Source of the DNA: Candidatus Methanomethylophilaceae archaeon
GTDB taxonomy: Archaea > Thermoplasmatota > Thermoplasmata > Methanomassiliicoccales > Methanomethylophilaceae
Reading direction: 5' to 3'
Length of the DNA stretch: 64,000 nt
NCBI GenBank assembly: GCA_944322255.1
Contig: CALUOK010000004.1
Location: 62,001 to 126,000, forward strand
Shown in pieces: positions 15,573-23,898 of the stretch. The notes beneath the pieces are model-generated. The model had not been told where the DNA came from. It searched no databases and worked only from the letters and a program-made list of their open reading frames with translations. Positions within the stretch are counted from its first letter, which is position 1. Every line of letters begins with the position of its first letter. The position numbers were made by a program, and so were the translations under genes.

Positions 15573-16241
15573 TCACTCCCACGGCGCCCTCACGAGGACG
15601 TCGACCGGGTATATGTCAGGGATTTTATTTAATTGGCTGAAATCGAGGCCGCGGGGCGCGGTCGTGAACCTGAGGGGCAGTCCGGTGGCGGACGCGACCT
15701 CCTCGGCGAACCCCATGGAGTCCAGGATGGTGGCCTCGGTGGTCTCCCGTTTGAGATGGGAGTTGTTCGCCACGCAAGTGGCCTTCAGGTGCGACATGGC
15801 CTCTATCTCGGCCAGGATCTGCACGGCCTCGTCGGCGTGCGTGGTCATGGACCTGTAGCGGTTGACCACGTAGACCACGTCCGGCTCCGCCTCCGTCAGG
15901 GTCCTGTAGTACACCCCGAGCGCCGTGGCGCCCGCGTCGTCGCCCCCGACGTCGACGATGACCCTCGACCCCTCGGCTATGGTGCTCCTGACCGCCGCCG
16001 GCAGGGACGGGGTGTCCAGGTTGGTGTTGGCGAAGTTGGGCCCCACCACCCTGACGTCGTTCTCAGTGAGCACGTCGGCGTAGTCCGCGGACCTGAAGTA
16101 GGGGTTGACGACGTCGAGGTCCACCAGGGACACGTCCTCCCCGCGCCTGGCGCAGTCCAGTGCCAGGTTGATGGAAAGGTTCGTCTTTCCGGTGCCGTAG
16201 TGACCGCAGACGACGGTCACCCTTCTCTCCAGCGGGAACAT
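15573..16241 (-). CDS. MinD/CobB-like P-loop ATPase heading the vor operon
   Basis: 222 residues with a Walker A of the form GHYGTGKTN (residues about 13-21), the switch text LVDLDVVNPYFRSAD and VIVDVGGDDAG, features of the MinD/ParA/CobQ branch of SIMIBI P-loop NTPases. Comparable ATPases sit beside vor genes in clostridia and archaea as far as I recall; their role, perhaps in cofactor insertion or assembly, is not established. The TATA-like ATATAACT around 16266 (minus strand) predicts a leaderless mRNA, making this the first gene of a five-gene operon. Confidence 0.85.
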   Translation of the reverse strand: MFPLERRVTVVCGHYGTGKTNLSINLALDCARRGEDVSLVDLDVVNPYFRSADYADVLTENDVRVVGPNFANTNLDTPSLPAAVRSTIAEGSRVIVDVGGDDAGATALGVYYRTLTEAEPDVVYVVNRYRSMTTHADEAVQILAEIEAMSHLKATCVANNSHLKRETTEATILDSMGFAEEVASATGLPLRFTTAPRGLDFSQLNKIPDIYPVDVLVRAPWE

Positions 16242-16396
16242 CGGACCGACATCGCGGACTCCATATAACTATGTATAGACAGGGATCGGGAGGGTCCTGC
16301 GGGCGTGACGGCGTCGTGGACAATCATCTCCTGGTTCACGTGGGAAGCACCCATTCAACCGCTCACCGCAGGAACGACTGGCGATTTGTCTACGGA

Positions 16397-16460
16397 TGCT
16401 CGGAAACGCGCGAAAACTCCGAGCACAAGGGCGGGGGTCGGGGGACGAGGTTTATATTAA
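16397..16460 (+). promoter_or_regulatory. Dyad and TATA box before the first XRE-cupin gene
   Basis: TGCTCGGA (16397-16404) and TCCGAGCA (16418-16425) form a perfect 8-bp inverted repeat with a 13-nt spacer, ending 25 bp before the TATA box TTTATATTAAA (16451-16461). The predicted start of transcription is about 8 nt before the ATG at 16489. The rest of the 16242-16488 gap carries the divergent promoter of the P-loop ATPase and nothing else I recognise. The dyad is a candidate operator. Confidence 0.55.
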
Positions 16461-16488
16461 ATGCCCCCTATCGAACCTCCGAGAGACA

Positions 16489-17055
16489 ATGGAGCCGAAC
16501 ATCGCAGAGATAGCTGAGCGCATCAAGGCAATGCGCGAACTGTGTGAGATACCCGTAGAGGAGATGGCCGAGATCGTCGGCAAGACGCCGGAGGAGTACG
16601 TGGAGTACGAGAGCGGAAGGCTCGACTTCTCGTTCACATTCCTCCACAAGTGCGCCGAGAGGTTCGGCATCGACATCGTGGAGCTGCTCACCGGAGAGAA
16701 CCCCCACCTGTCCGGGTGCACCCTCGTCAGGAAGGGCAAGGGGCTCCCCATCAAGAGGCGCATCGGCTTCGAGTACGAGCACCTGGCCTACAACTTCAAG
16801 GACAAGCTCTCGGAGACCTTCCTGGTCACCGCCCCCTACATCCAGGAGGACCAGGACGCCCCGATCCGCGTGTCCACCCACGAGGGGCAGGAGTTCGACT
16901 ACATCCTCGAGGGCAACCTGAGGTTCAGCCACAACGGTCACGTCATGGACCTGGGTCCCGGTGACTCGGTGTACTACGATTCGGGCAAGCCCCACGGCAT
17001 GTACGCCACGTCCAAAGAGGGATGCAGGTTCATCGCAGTAGTCATGAAGGGTTGA
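16489..17055 (+). CDS. XRE-family transcriptional regulator with C-terminal cupin sensor
   Basis: 188 residues. The first ~65 form a helix-turn-helix of the XRE type (IKAMRELCEIPVEEMAEIVG, then SGRLDFSFTFLHKCAERFGI). The last ~75 form a cupin barrel with HEGQEFDYILEGNLRF and GDSVYYDSGKPHGMYA, suited to bind a small acid or metal. One-component regulators of this design control neighbouring catabolic or assimilatory genes. The acyl-CoA synthetase gene begins 2 nt after its stop, so the pair is one operon. The likely inducer is an organic acid or acyl-CoA (inference). Confidence 0.88.
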   Translation: MEPNIAEIAERIKAMRELCEIPVEEMAEIVGKTPEEYVEYESGRLDFSFTFLHKCAERFGIDIVELLTGENPHLSGCTLVRKGKGLPIKRRIGFEYEHLAYNFKDKLSETFLVTAPYIQEDQDAPIRVSTHEGQEFDYILEGNLRFSHNGHVMDLGPGDSVYYDSGKPHGMYATSKEGCRFIAVVMKG

Positions 17056-17057
17056 AG

Positions 17058-18707
17058 ATGAGGAACATCAACCTGAGGTACGTCGACGAGACCTACGACG
17101 AGAACGGTCTCCTGGAGACGTACAGGCTCAAATGCCCTGACAACTTCAACTTCGGCTACGACATCGTGGACGACATCGCCGCCGCCGAGCCCGACAGGGT
17201 CGCCCTGGTCTGGGACAGCCAGTCCGGCGAGCAGCACACGTTCACCTTCGCCGACATCAGCAGGATGAGCAACAAGGTCGCCAACTACCTCCTCTCCCAG
17301 GGGATCGGCAAGGGCGACGTGGTCATGCTGATCCTGAAGCAGAGGTACCAGTTCTGGTTCTGCATGGTGGCCCTCCACAAGATCGGGGCCATCGCCGCAC
17401 CGGCGACCCACATGCTGACCAGGCACGACATCGAGTACAGGATCAACGCCGCCAGCGTGAAGGCGGTCATCTGCACCAACCAGTCCAACATCAGCGGCTC
17501 CGTGGAGAGCGCCCAGAACATCCCCTCCCTGCAGCTCAGGGCCCTCGTGGGCGAGAAGAGGGACGGATGGGTGGACTTCGATGAGGAGGTGGAGAAGGCC
17601 TCCGACGTCCTGGAGAGGATCGACACCAGGGTCACCGACCCCATGCTGATGTACTTCACGTCCGGGACCTCCGACAACCCGAAGATGGTCCTTCACAGCC
17701 ACCGCTACGCCCTCGGGCACCTCATGACGGCCAAGCACTGGCACCAGGTGGACCCGGAGGGGATCCACTACACCGTCAGCGACACCGGATGGGGTAAGTC
17801 CGTCTGGGGGGCGCTCTACGGCCAGTGGATCATGGAATCCGCGGTGTTCGTGTACGAGTACGACAAGTTCGAGCCCCACGAGATCATGGACATGATCGAG
17901 AAGCACAGGATCACCACCTTCTGCTGCCCCCCGACCATGTTCAGGCTGTATCTCAACGCGGGGCTGGAGGGACACGACCTCTCCTCGCTGAAGAACTGCT
18001 GCATCGCCGGGGAGGCCCTCAACCCCGACACGTTCCAGACCTGGTACGACGCCACCGGCCTCAAGCTGATGGAGGGATACGGCCAGACCGAGACCACCAT
18101 GGTGGTCGGGACCCTCAGGGGCATGGAGCCCAAGCCCGGGTCCATGGGCAAGCCGTCGCCGCAGTTCGAGGTGGACATCGTGGACGAGGAGGGCAACTCC
18201 TGTCCGCCTGGAGTCAACGGTGAGATCGTGGTCAAGGCCGACGCCTTCGGCATCATGATCGGCTACTACAGGGACGAGGAGAAGACCGCCCAGACCCTCA
18301 GGGGAGGATGGCACCACACCGGCGACGTCGCCTGGAAGGACGAGGACGGCTACTACTGGTTCGTCGGCAGGAACGACGACATCATCAAGTCCTCCGGGTA
18401 CAGGATCAGTCCCTTCGAGATCGAGAGCGCCCTCATGCTGCACCCCGGCGTGCTGGAGTGCGCCGTCACCGGTGTCCCCGACCCGGTCAGGGGCCAGCTG
18501 GTCAAGGCGACGATCATCCTCAGGGCGGGCTTCGAGCCCACGGAGGAGCTCAAGAAGGAGATCCAGAACTTCACCAAGAAGGAGACCGCGCCGTACAAGT
18601 ACCCCCGCGTGGTCGAGTTCGTGGAGACGATGCCCAAGACCATCAGCGGAAAGGTCCGCAGGGTGGAGATCCGCAACAAGGACATCGAGAAGTACAACTC
18701 CGAGTGA
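17058..18707 (+). CDS. Acyl-CoA synthetase (AMP-forming), medium/branched short-chain type
   Basis: 549 residues of the ANL superfamily. ATP-binding loop YFTSGTSDNPKM, adenylate motif GYGQTE, hinge GRNDDIIKSSGYRISPFEIE and C-terminal KTISGKVRRVEIR with the catalytic Lys are intact. The NTD text and 550-residue length fit the ACSM-like group, which activates C3-C8 or branched acids with ATP and CoA, releasing AMP and PPi. It is co-transcribed with the XRE-cupin regulator in front and very similar to the next gene. Together with VOR it could feed branched acids into 2-oxo acid synthesis. Substrate not determinable by eye. Confidence 0.88.
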   Translation: MRNINLRYVDETYDENGLLETYRLKCPDNFNFGYDIVDDIAAAEPDRVALVWDSQSGEQHTFTFADISRMSNKVANYLLSQGIGKGDVVMLILKQRYQFWFCMVALHKIGAIAAPATHMLTRHDIEYRINAASVKAVICTNQSNISGSVESAQNIPSLQLRALVGEKRDGWVDFDEEVEKASDVLERIDTRVTDPMLMYFTSGTSDNPKMVLHSHRYALGHLMTAKHWHQVDPEGIHYTVSDTGWGKSVWGALYGQWIMESAVFVYEYDKFEPHEIMDMIEKHRITTFCCPPTMFRLYLNAGLEGHDLSSLKNCCIAGEALNPDTFQTWYDATGLKLMEGYGQTETTMVVGTLRGMEPKPGSMGKPSPQFEVDIVDEEGNSCPPGVNGEIVVKADAFGIMIGYYRDEEKTAQTLRGGWHHTGDVAWKDEDGYYWFVGRNDDIIKSSGYRISPFEIESALMLHPGVLECAVTGVPDPVRGQLVKATIILRAGFEPTEELKKEIQNFTKKETAPYKYPRVVEFVETMPKTISGKVRRVEIRNKDIEKYNSE

Positions 18708-18751
18708 TACGAATCCCGTCGATTCGGAACCTGAGTATATAAAACTGAATG

Positions 18752-18792
18752 CGGATTCCGTAGTTCGTATTTATACTGAACTACGGAATCCG
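18752..18792 (+). repeat. Perfect 15-bp inverted repeat between the two acyl-CoA synthetase genes
   Basis: CGGATTCCGTAGTTC (18752-18766) and GAACTACGGAATCCG (18778-18792) pair perfectly around an 11-nt loop that itself contains GTAT/ATAC, extending the dyad to about 19 bp with one bulge. A TATA-like GTATATAAAA lies just upstream (18735-18744) and ATTAAATAAT (18809-18818) downstream as the likely promoter of the second synthetase. A weaker dyad CGAATC/GATTCG is at 18711-18727. It may act as terminator of the first operon, operator of the second, or both. Confidence 0.7.
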
Positions 18793-18856
18793 AAACCTTC
18801 TACGATTCCATTAAATAATCGGTCTTTTCTGTTCCTGAGCATACGCGTGAGTGGCC

Positions 18857-20527
18857 ATGAGGAACATCAACCTGAGGTACGTGAGGGAGACATACGACGA
18901 GAACGGTCTCCTCAAGCATCTTGACATCGACTGCCCCGACGACTTCAACTTCGGTTACGACATCGTGGATGACATCGCCGTGAACGATCCTCAGAGGCTC
19001 GCGATGGTATGGGAGCACGAGAACGGCGAATGCAGGAGGTTCACCTTCGCCGACATCAAGATGCTCAGCGACAAGACTTGCAACTACCTCGCCTCCAAGG
19101 GCATAGGGAAGGGCGACTTCGTCATGCTGGTCCTCAAGCACAGCTACCAGTTCTGGTTCATCTGCGTGGCCCTCCACAAGATGGGCGCCATCGCCGTGCC
19201 GGCCACCTTCATGCTCAAGCCCCACGACATAGAGTACAGGATCGACGCCGCGGGACTCAAGGCGGCCATCATCACCGACGACGATGACATCGCCGAGTCC
19301 TTCGAGGGCGCCGGCAATCTGGACAAGCTCTCGTGCAGGTTCACTGTCAACGGCTACAGGGACGGATGGCTCGACTTCGACAGGGAGATGGAGGAGTGCT
19401 CCGAGGTCTGGGAGAGGGTGCCCACCAAGAGCACCGACAGGTTCCTCATGTACTTCACATCCGGGACCTCCGGGAACCCCAAGATGGCCGTCCACGACTA
19501 CACCTACCCGCTGGGGCACATCCTGCTGGCCAAGCACTGGCAGCAGGTGGAGCCCGACGGACTCCACTGGACCGTGGCGGACACCGGCTGGGCCAAGAAC
19601 GCCTGGGGGAAGTTCTACGGCCAGTGGATCATGGAGGCGGCCGTCTTCGTGTACGAGTACGACAGGTTCGAGCCCCACCACATCATGAACATGATCGAGA
19701 AGCACAGGATCAGCACATTCTGCTGCCCTCCCACCATGTTCAGGCTGTACCTCAACGCCGGAATCGAGGGCCACGACCTCTCCTCGCTGAAGAACTGCTG
19801 CATCGCGGGCGAGCCGCTCAGCCCGGACACGTTCAACACATGGTACAAGGCCACCGGCCTCAAGCTCATGGAGGCCTTCGGTCAGACCGAGTCCTCCGTC
19901 ATCGTCGGGACCCTGAGGGGCATGACGCCCAAGCCCGGGTCCATGGGGAAGCCGTCGCCGCAGTTCCGCGTCGAGCTCCTGGACAAGGATGGCAACCCGG
20001 TCCGCCCCGGAGAGGAGGGGGAGATCTGCGTCTCCATCTCTCCGAGGGTCCCCGGGATCTTCGTGGAGTACTACAGGGACGAGGTCAAGACCAACGAGAC
20101 CCTGAGGGACGGATGGCACCACACCGGCGACGTGGCCTGGAGGGACGAGGACGGCTACTTCTGGTACCTGGGGAGGAACGACGACATCATCAAGTCCTCC
20201 GGGTACAGGATCAGCCCCTTCGAGATCGAGAGCGTGCTCGTCGAGCACCCAGCGGTCCTGGAGGTCGCCGTCACAGGCGTGCCCGACCCGATCAGGGGAC
20301 AGCTGGTGAAGGCCACCATCATCCTCAGGGAGGCGTACAAGCCGACGGACGAGCTCAAGAGGGAGCTCCAGGACTTCACCAAGCACAGGACGGCGCCCTA
20401 CAAGTACCCCCGTGTGATCGAGTTCGTCGACGCCATCCCCAAGTCCATCAGCGGCAAGGTCCGCAGGGTGGTCATCCGCAACAGGGACATCAAGGACCTG
20501 ATCCCGGAGCCCGAGGACAAGGCCTGA
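18857..20527 (+). CDS. Acyl-CoA synthetase (AMP-forming), paralogue of the preceding gene
   Basis: 556 residues, same layout as the gene at 17058: MRNINLRYVRETYDENGLL opening, YFTSGTSGNPKM, AFGQTE, GRNDDIIKSSGYRISPFEIE and ISGKVRRVVIR. The two share very long identical runs, indicating tandem duplication followed by divergence, most visibly in the substrate half (residues ~130-190) and in the AFGQTE/GYGQTE motif. ATG 18857 is preferred over GTG 18851. It has its own promoter region with the 15-bp dyad, so it may answer to a different acid. It ends before a classic hairpin terminator. Confidence 0.88.
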   Translation: MRNINLRYVRETYDENGLLKHLDIDCPDDFNFGYDIVDDIAVNDPQRLAMVWEHENGECRRFTFADIKMLSDKTCNYLASKGIGKGDFVMLVLKHSYQFWFICVALHKMGAIAVPATFMLKPHDIEYRIDAAGLKAAIITDDDDIAESFEGAGNLDKLSCRFTVNGYRDGWLDFDREMEECSEVWERVPTKSTDRFLMYFTSGTSGNPKMAVHDYTYPLGHILLAKHWQQVEPDGLHWTVADTGWAKNAWGKFYGQWIMEAAVFVYEYDRFEPHHIMNMIEKHRISTFCCPPTMFRLYLNAGIEGHDLSSLKNCCIAGEPLSPDTFNTWYKATGLKLMEAFGQTESSVIVGTLRGMTPKPGSMGKPSPQFRVELLDKDGNPVRPGEEGEICVSISPRVPGIFVEYYRDEVKTNETLRDGWHHTGDVAWRDEDGYFWYLGRNDDIIKSSGYRISPFEIESVLVEHPAVLEVAVTGVPDPIRGQLVKATIILREAYKPTDELKRELQDFTKHRTAPYKYPRVIEFVDAIPKSISGKVRRVVIRNRDIKDLIPEPEDKA

Positions 20528-20561
20528 GGCCTCTTCTCGAAGGAAACAAAAAAGTAAAGAA

Positions 20562-20584
20562 GGTGCCCGCAAGGGCACCGTTTT
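20562..20584 (+). terminator. Hairpin plus T-tract terminator
   Basis: GGTGCCC (20562-20568), loop GCAA, GGGCACC (20573-20579) followed by GTTTT. It looks like a bacterial intrinsic terminator, located between two convergent acyl-CoA synthetase genes; on the other strand the A-rich stretch at 20546-20560 gives a U-tract too. Confidence 0.65.
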
Positions 20585-22245
20585 CATGCGTCGGGCCAGA
20601 GCCTCTCGGCTTCCTGCCTGAGCTCGTACTTCAGGATCTTCCCCGCCGCGTTCATGGGGAACTCGTCGATGAAGTGGATGTACTTCGGGGTCTTGTACCA
20701 GGCGATCCCCTTCTTGCAGTAGTCGATGATGTCCTGCTCGATGAGGTCGGAGCCGGGCTCCCTGATCACGAAGGCGCCCACCTGCTCGCCGTACTTCTTG
20801 CTCTTGACCCCCACGACCTGGACGTCCCTGACGCCGGGGCAGTTGTAGATGTAGTCCTCGACCTCCTTGGGGTAGACGTTCTCGCCCCCGCGGATGATCA
20901 TGTCCTTGATCCTGCCGGTGACGTAGAAGTACCCGTCGGCGTCCCTGTAGCCCAGGTCCCCGGAGTGCAGGTACCCGTTGGAGTCGATGATCTTGGCGGT
21001 CTCCTCGGGCATCTTGTAGTAGCCCTTCATGACGTTGTATCCCTTGCAGCAGAACTCGCCGATGGTGCCGTCGGGGCAGGGCTCGTTGGTGTCCGGGTCC
21101 AGGATGACCGTGTCCACGCCCTGCAGCCTCTTGCCCACCGAGGAGCACTTCTTCTCGATGGAGGGCTCGTCGTAGGTGGTCTGGGTCATTCCGGGGGACG
21201 CCTCCGTGAGGCCGTAGACGATGGTGATCTCCTTCATGTTCATCTTGTCGACGACCTCCTCCATGGTCTTGATCGGACAGGGGGATCCGGCCATGATGCC
21301 GGTCCTCAGGGAGGAGAAGTCGAACTTGGGGAACAGCTTGTGGTTGAGGATGCTGATGAACATGGTCGGCACGCCGTAGACGGCGGTGCACCTCTCGGTC
21401 TCGATGGTGGTCATGACCTTCACGGGGTCGAAGACCTCGACGAAGCACATGGTGACGCCGTGGTTGATGCACGCCATCACGCCGAGAACGCATCCGAAGC
21501 AGTGGAACAGCGGCACGTTGAGGCACAGGCGGTCGGTGGGGCCGTAGTTCATGTTCGCCCCGAGCCAGTAGCCGTCGTTGGCGATGTTGAAGTGGGTGAG
21601 CATGACGCCCTTGGGGAACCCGGTGGTCCCGGAGGTGTACTGCATCATGGTGACGTCGTGGACGTCCACCGAGTCCTTCCTCTCCTGGTACTCCTCGTCG
21701 GAGATCTGGCAGGCGAGGGACTTGACCTCGTTCATTGAGTACATCCCGCGGTGCTTCTCCGGACCGAGGTGGACCACCCTCTTGAGGTGGGGGTACTTCT
21801 CGCTGTGGAAGTTGTCCCTGGGCTGGGTCTTCAGCTCGGGAATCAGGTCGTAGACGGTCTGGACGTAGTCCACGTCCCTGACGCCGTCTATGAGGTACAG
21901 GTTCTCCATGTCGGACTGCCTGAGCACGTAGTCCAGCTCGGCGCTCCTGTAGTTGGTGTTGATGGTGAGCATGATCGCGCCGATCTTGGCGGTGGCGAAC
22001 ATGATGGTGATCCAGTCGGGGACGTTGGTGGCCCATACGGCGACCTTCTCGCCCTTCTGGACGCCCATGGCCATCATGCCCTTGGCGACGCGGTCGACCT
22101 CGACGCCCCACTCCCTCCAGGACAGGCGGATGTCCCTGTCCACGTAGACGATGGCGTCGTTGTCGGGGTGGTTCCTGATGCACTTGTCCAGCAGGTCGCC
22201 GAGCCTCTCGTCACTGGTGATGTTCTCCCTGGGTACGCACACCAT
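20584..22245 (-). CDS. Fatty acid/acyl-CoA synthetase (FadD/ACSF2-like)
   Basis: 553 residues of the ANL superfamily but from another branch than the two synthetases upstream. P-loop YTSGTTGFPKGVMLTH, adenylation motif YGLTEASPG, hinge GRIKDMIIRGGENVYPKEVE and C-terminal MNAAGKILKYELR. This pattern matches ACSF2/FadD-like ligases for medium or longer chain acids. The XRE-cupin gene lies only 9 nt upstream on the same strand, so regulator and enzyme form an operon as in the cluster at 16.5 kb. The true substrate is unknown. Confidence 0.88.
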   Translation of the reverse strand: MVCVPRENITSDERLGDLLDKCIRNHPDNDAIVYVDRDIRLSWREWGVEVDRVAKGMMAMGVQKGEKVAVWATNVPDWITIMFATAKIGAIMLTINTNYRSAELDYVLRQSDMENLYLIDGVRDVDYVQTVYDLIPELKTQPRDNFHSEKYPHLKRVVHLGPEKHRGMYSMNEVKSLACQISDEEYQERKDSVDVHDVTMMQYTSGTTGFPKGVMLTHFNIANDGYWLGANMNYGPTDRLCLNVPLFHCFGCVLGVMACINHGVTMCFVEVFDPVKVMTTIETERCTAVYGVPTMFISILNHKLFPKFDFSSLRTGIMAGSPCPIKTMEEVVDKMNMKEITIVYGLTEASPGMTQTTYDEPSIEKKCSSVGKRLQGVDTVILDPDTNEPCPDGTIGEFCCKGYNVMKGYYKMPEETAKIIDSNGYLHSGDLGYRDADGYFYVTGRIKDMIIRGGENVYPKEVEDYIYNCPGVRDVQVVGVKSKKYGEQVGAFVIREPGSDLIEQDIIDYCKKGIAWYKTPKYIHFIDEFPMNAAGKILKYELRQEAERLWPDA

Positions 22246-22254
22246 GGTGTCACC

Positions 22255-22809
22255 TCAGAACGGGGTGTACAGGACCGCGAAGATCTCCGCGGGCCCGTCG
22301 ACGGCGCCGATGTAGTGGGGGACGACGGAGTTGTAGTAGACGGTGTCGCCCTCCTCGATGATGGTCTCCTCCCTGCCGTACTTGACCAGGATCTTGCCGG
22401 AGACCACGATGATGAACTCCTCTCCCTCGTGGGAGGAGATCTTGTGCTCGGTGTCGGGCTCGATCCTGATGAACATGGGCTCCATGTGCCTGTCGGTCTT
22501 GCCCTTCCCCAGCGGGAAGTAGTGGTAGTGTCCGTCGGCTGCCCTGGAGGAGGTCTCCTCGATCCTGTCCTTCCTCTTGACCACGATGGGGTCGGGCTGG
22601 AACTGGTCGTCCATGAAGGTGCCCACCCTCTGTCCGAGGGCGCGGGACAGCTTGATGATGGTTCCGATCGGGGGGTAGATGTTGCCCGCCTCAACGTCGT
22701 TCAGGTATCCCACGTCGAGGCCCGAGTTGGTGGCCAGCTGCTCCTGGGTGAGTCCCAGCTCCTCCCTGTACTTCGCTACCCTCTTGCCGAGTTTGTTCGT
22801 GTCTGCCAT
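22255..22809 (-). CDS. XRE-family regulator with cupin domain
   Basis: 184 residues. A clean XRE helix-turn-helix (KYREELGLTQEQLATNSGLD, VEAGNIYPPIGTIIKLSRAL) is followed by a cupin (HKISSHEGEEFIIVVSGKIL, EEGDTVYYNSVVPHYIGA). It is organised like the regulator at 16489 but the two differ strongly in sequence. It is probably the local regulator of the FadD-like gene 9 nt downstream and perhaps of the hydrolase 52 nt upstream. Ligand unknown. Confidence 0.9.
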   Translation of the reverse strand: MADTNKLGKRVAKYREELGLTQEQLATNSGLDVGYLNDVEAGNIYPPIGTIIKLSRALGQRVGTFMDDQFQPDPIVVKRKDRIEETSSRAADGHYHYFPLGKGKTDRHMEPMFIRIEPDTEHKISSHEGEEFIIVVSGKILVKYGREETIIEEGDTVYYNSVVPHYIGAVDGPAEIFAVLYTPF

Positions 22810-22861
22810 TTGTTTTCCCTCCTTTCTCTCTCGATTTGAAACGTGATGTGCGATGCGCCAT

Positions 22862-23644
22862 TCAGCAGTCGTTCGCCCTGATGTGCTCCATGAACTCCCT
22901 GGAGTACAGGTCGGTCCTTATGATGTGGCCGACGTCGGGGATCCTCAGGACCTTGCATCCGGGGATCCTGTCGGAGATGTAGTCGCCGAGCTTGGGCTCC
23001 ACCATGATGTCGCTGAGCCCGTGGATGGACAGCGTGGGGACGCTGATGTTGCACACGGTCTCGCGGGTGTCGAACTCGTCCAGGGCCGCCATCTGCTGCT
23101 TGAGCCCCTTGGGGTCCAGGTTCTTCAGCGACCTGACCGGCTTGCCCCTGGCCTCATGGTCCGAGAAGAAGCCCTCGGTGAAGCAGAAGGCGTTGGTCAT
23201 CATGCTGATGTACTCGGGGTCTCCGCCGCGCAGGGCGCAGTCCACGATGCCGTTCATGAAGTAGCTGGACCTGGCCGGCCTGTACGGGTACGCGGAGACC
23301 AGGGTCAGCGACCTGAGCCTGTCGGGGTGCTGGAGCGCGAACTCCTGGGCGATGTGCCCTCCCATGGACCATCCGAGCATATGGGCCTTGAACACGTGAA
23401 GGTAGTCCATCAGCGCCAAGACGTCATCCACGAAATCCTGGCTCCTGATCCCCTCGCCGGGGTACCTGGTGAGTCCGGCGCCCCTGTTGTCGAAGGTAAT
23501 GACCCTGTACTTGGAGGCGAGCTCCGGTATCATCTGTTTGAAGAAGTTGGTGTCCCCGGAGAACCCGTTGATGAGGACGACGGGGTTCCCCTCTCCCTCC
23601 TCATGGTAATGCATCTCGATTCCGTTGATGTTTGCGAATGGCAT
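22862..23644 (-). CDS. Alpha/beta hydrolase
   Basis: 260 residues. Nucleophile elbow GWSMGG with the catalytic Ser, oxyanion region NGFSGDTNFFKQM, acid region near GLSDIMVEPK and the closing His in PDVGHIIRTD, all in canonical order. No signal peptide, so it is cytoplasmic. Such proteins hydrolyse esters, thioesters or lactones. Its place before the XRE-cupin and FadD-like genes suggests release or activation of an acyl group in the same pathway (inference). Confidence 0.88.
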   Translation of the reverse strand: MPFANINGIEMHYHEEGEGNPVVLINGFSGDTNFFKQMIPELASKYRVITFDNRGAGLTRYPGEGIRSQDFVDDVLALMDYLHVFKAHMLGWSMGGHIAQEFALQHPDRLRSLTLVSAYPYRPARSSYFMNGIVDCALRGGDPEYISMMTNAFCFTEGFFSDHEARGKPVRSLKNLDPKGLKQQMAALDEFDTRETVCNISVPTLSIHGLSDIMVEPKLGDYISDRIPGCKVLRIPDVGHIIRTDLYSREFMEHIRANDC

Positions 23645-23764
23645 TTGTTGGTCCTTATTTTAACGGGATAGATAAACGTTGCTTCCGTGGTTTCAGGAAC
23701 TGTTCCGTGACCGATGCAACACCGTGTGCACTGGCTCTGTGGTCGGAAGCCGGCACCGTCGTAT

Positions 23765-23815
23765 GATATACTGTCGTCACAGGAACCAGTATATCGTTGT
23801 ATACCATAGTATATC
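23765..23815 (+). promoter_or_regulatory. GATATACTG/CAGTATATC repeats in the divergent promoter region
   Basis: GATATACTG (23765-23773) and CAGTATATC (23787-23795) make a perfect 9-bp inverted repeat with a 13-nt spacer. A further AGTATATC follows at 23808-23815. They lie between the hydrolase gene and the AlbA-domain gene, whose protein carries a helix-turn-helix, and could be its binding sites. The rest of the 23645-23898 gap is otherwise unremarkable. Confidence 0.55.
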
Positions 23816-23898
23816 ATAGTGTCAACATCGGCGTTGCCACGTGCGTGCACGGATGCCCCTTCATCACCCGGGAAGGGCAGCGTGTCCGCGATGATACC

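Noticed and set aside
18800-22183. Very long open frame on the minus strand across the acyl-CoA synthetase genes
   Set aside because: It is the complement of a GC-rich plus-strand gene, gives low-complexity Arg/Gly/His/Asp-rich protein and no motif; the plus-strand genes have all catalytic motifs.
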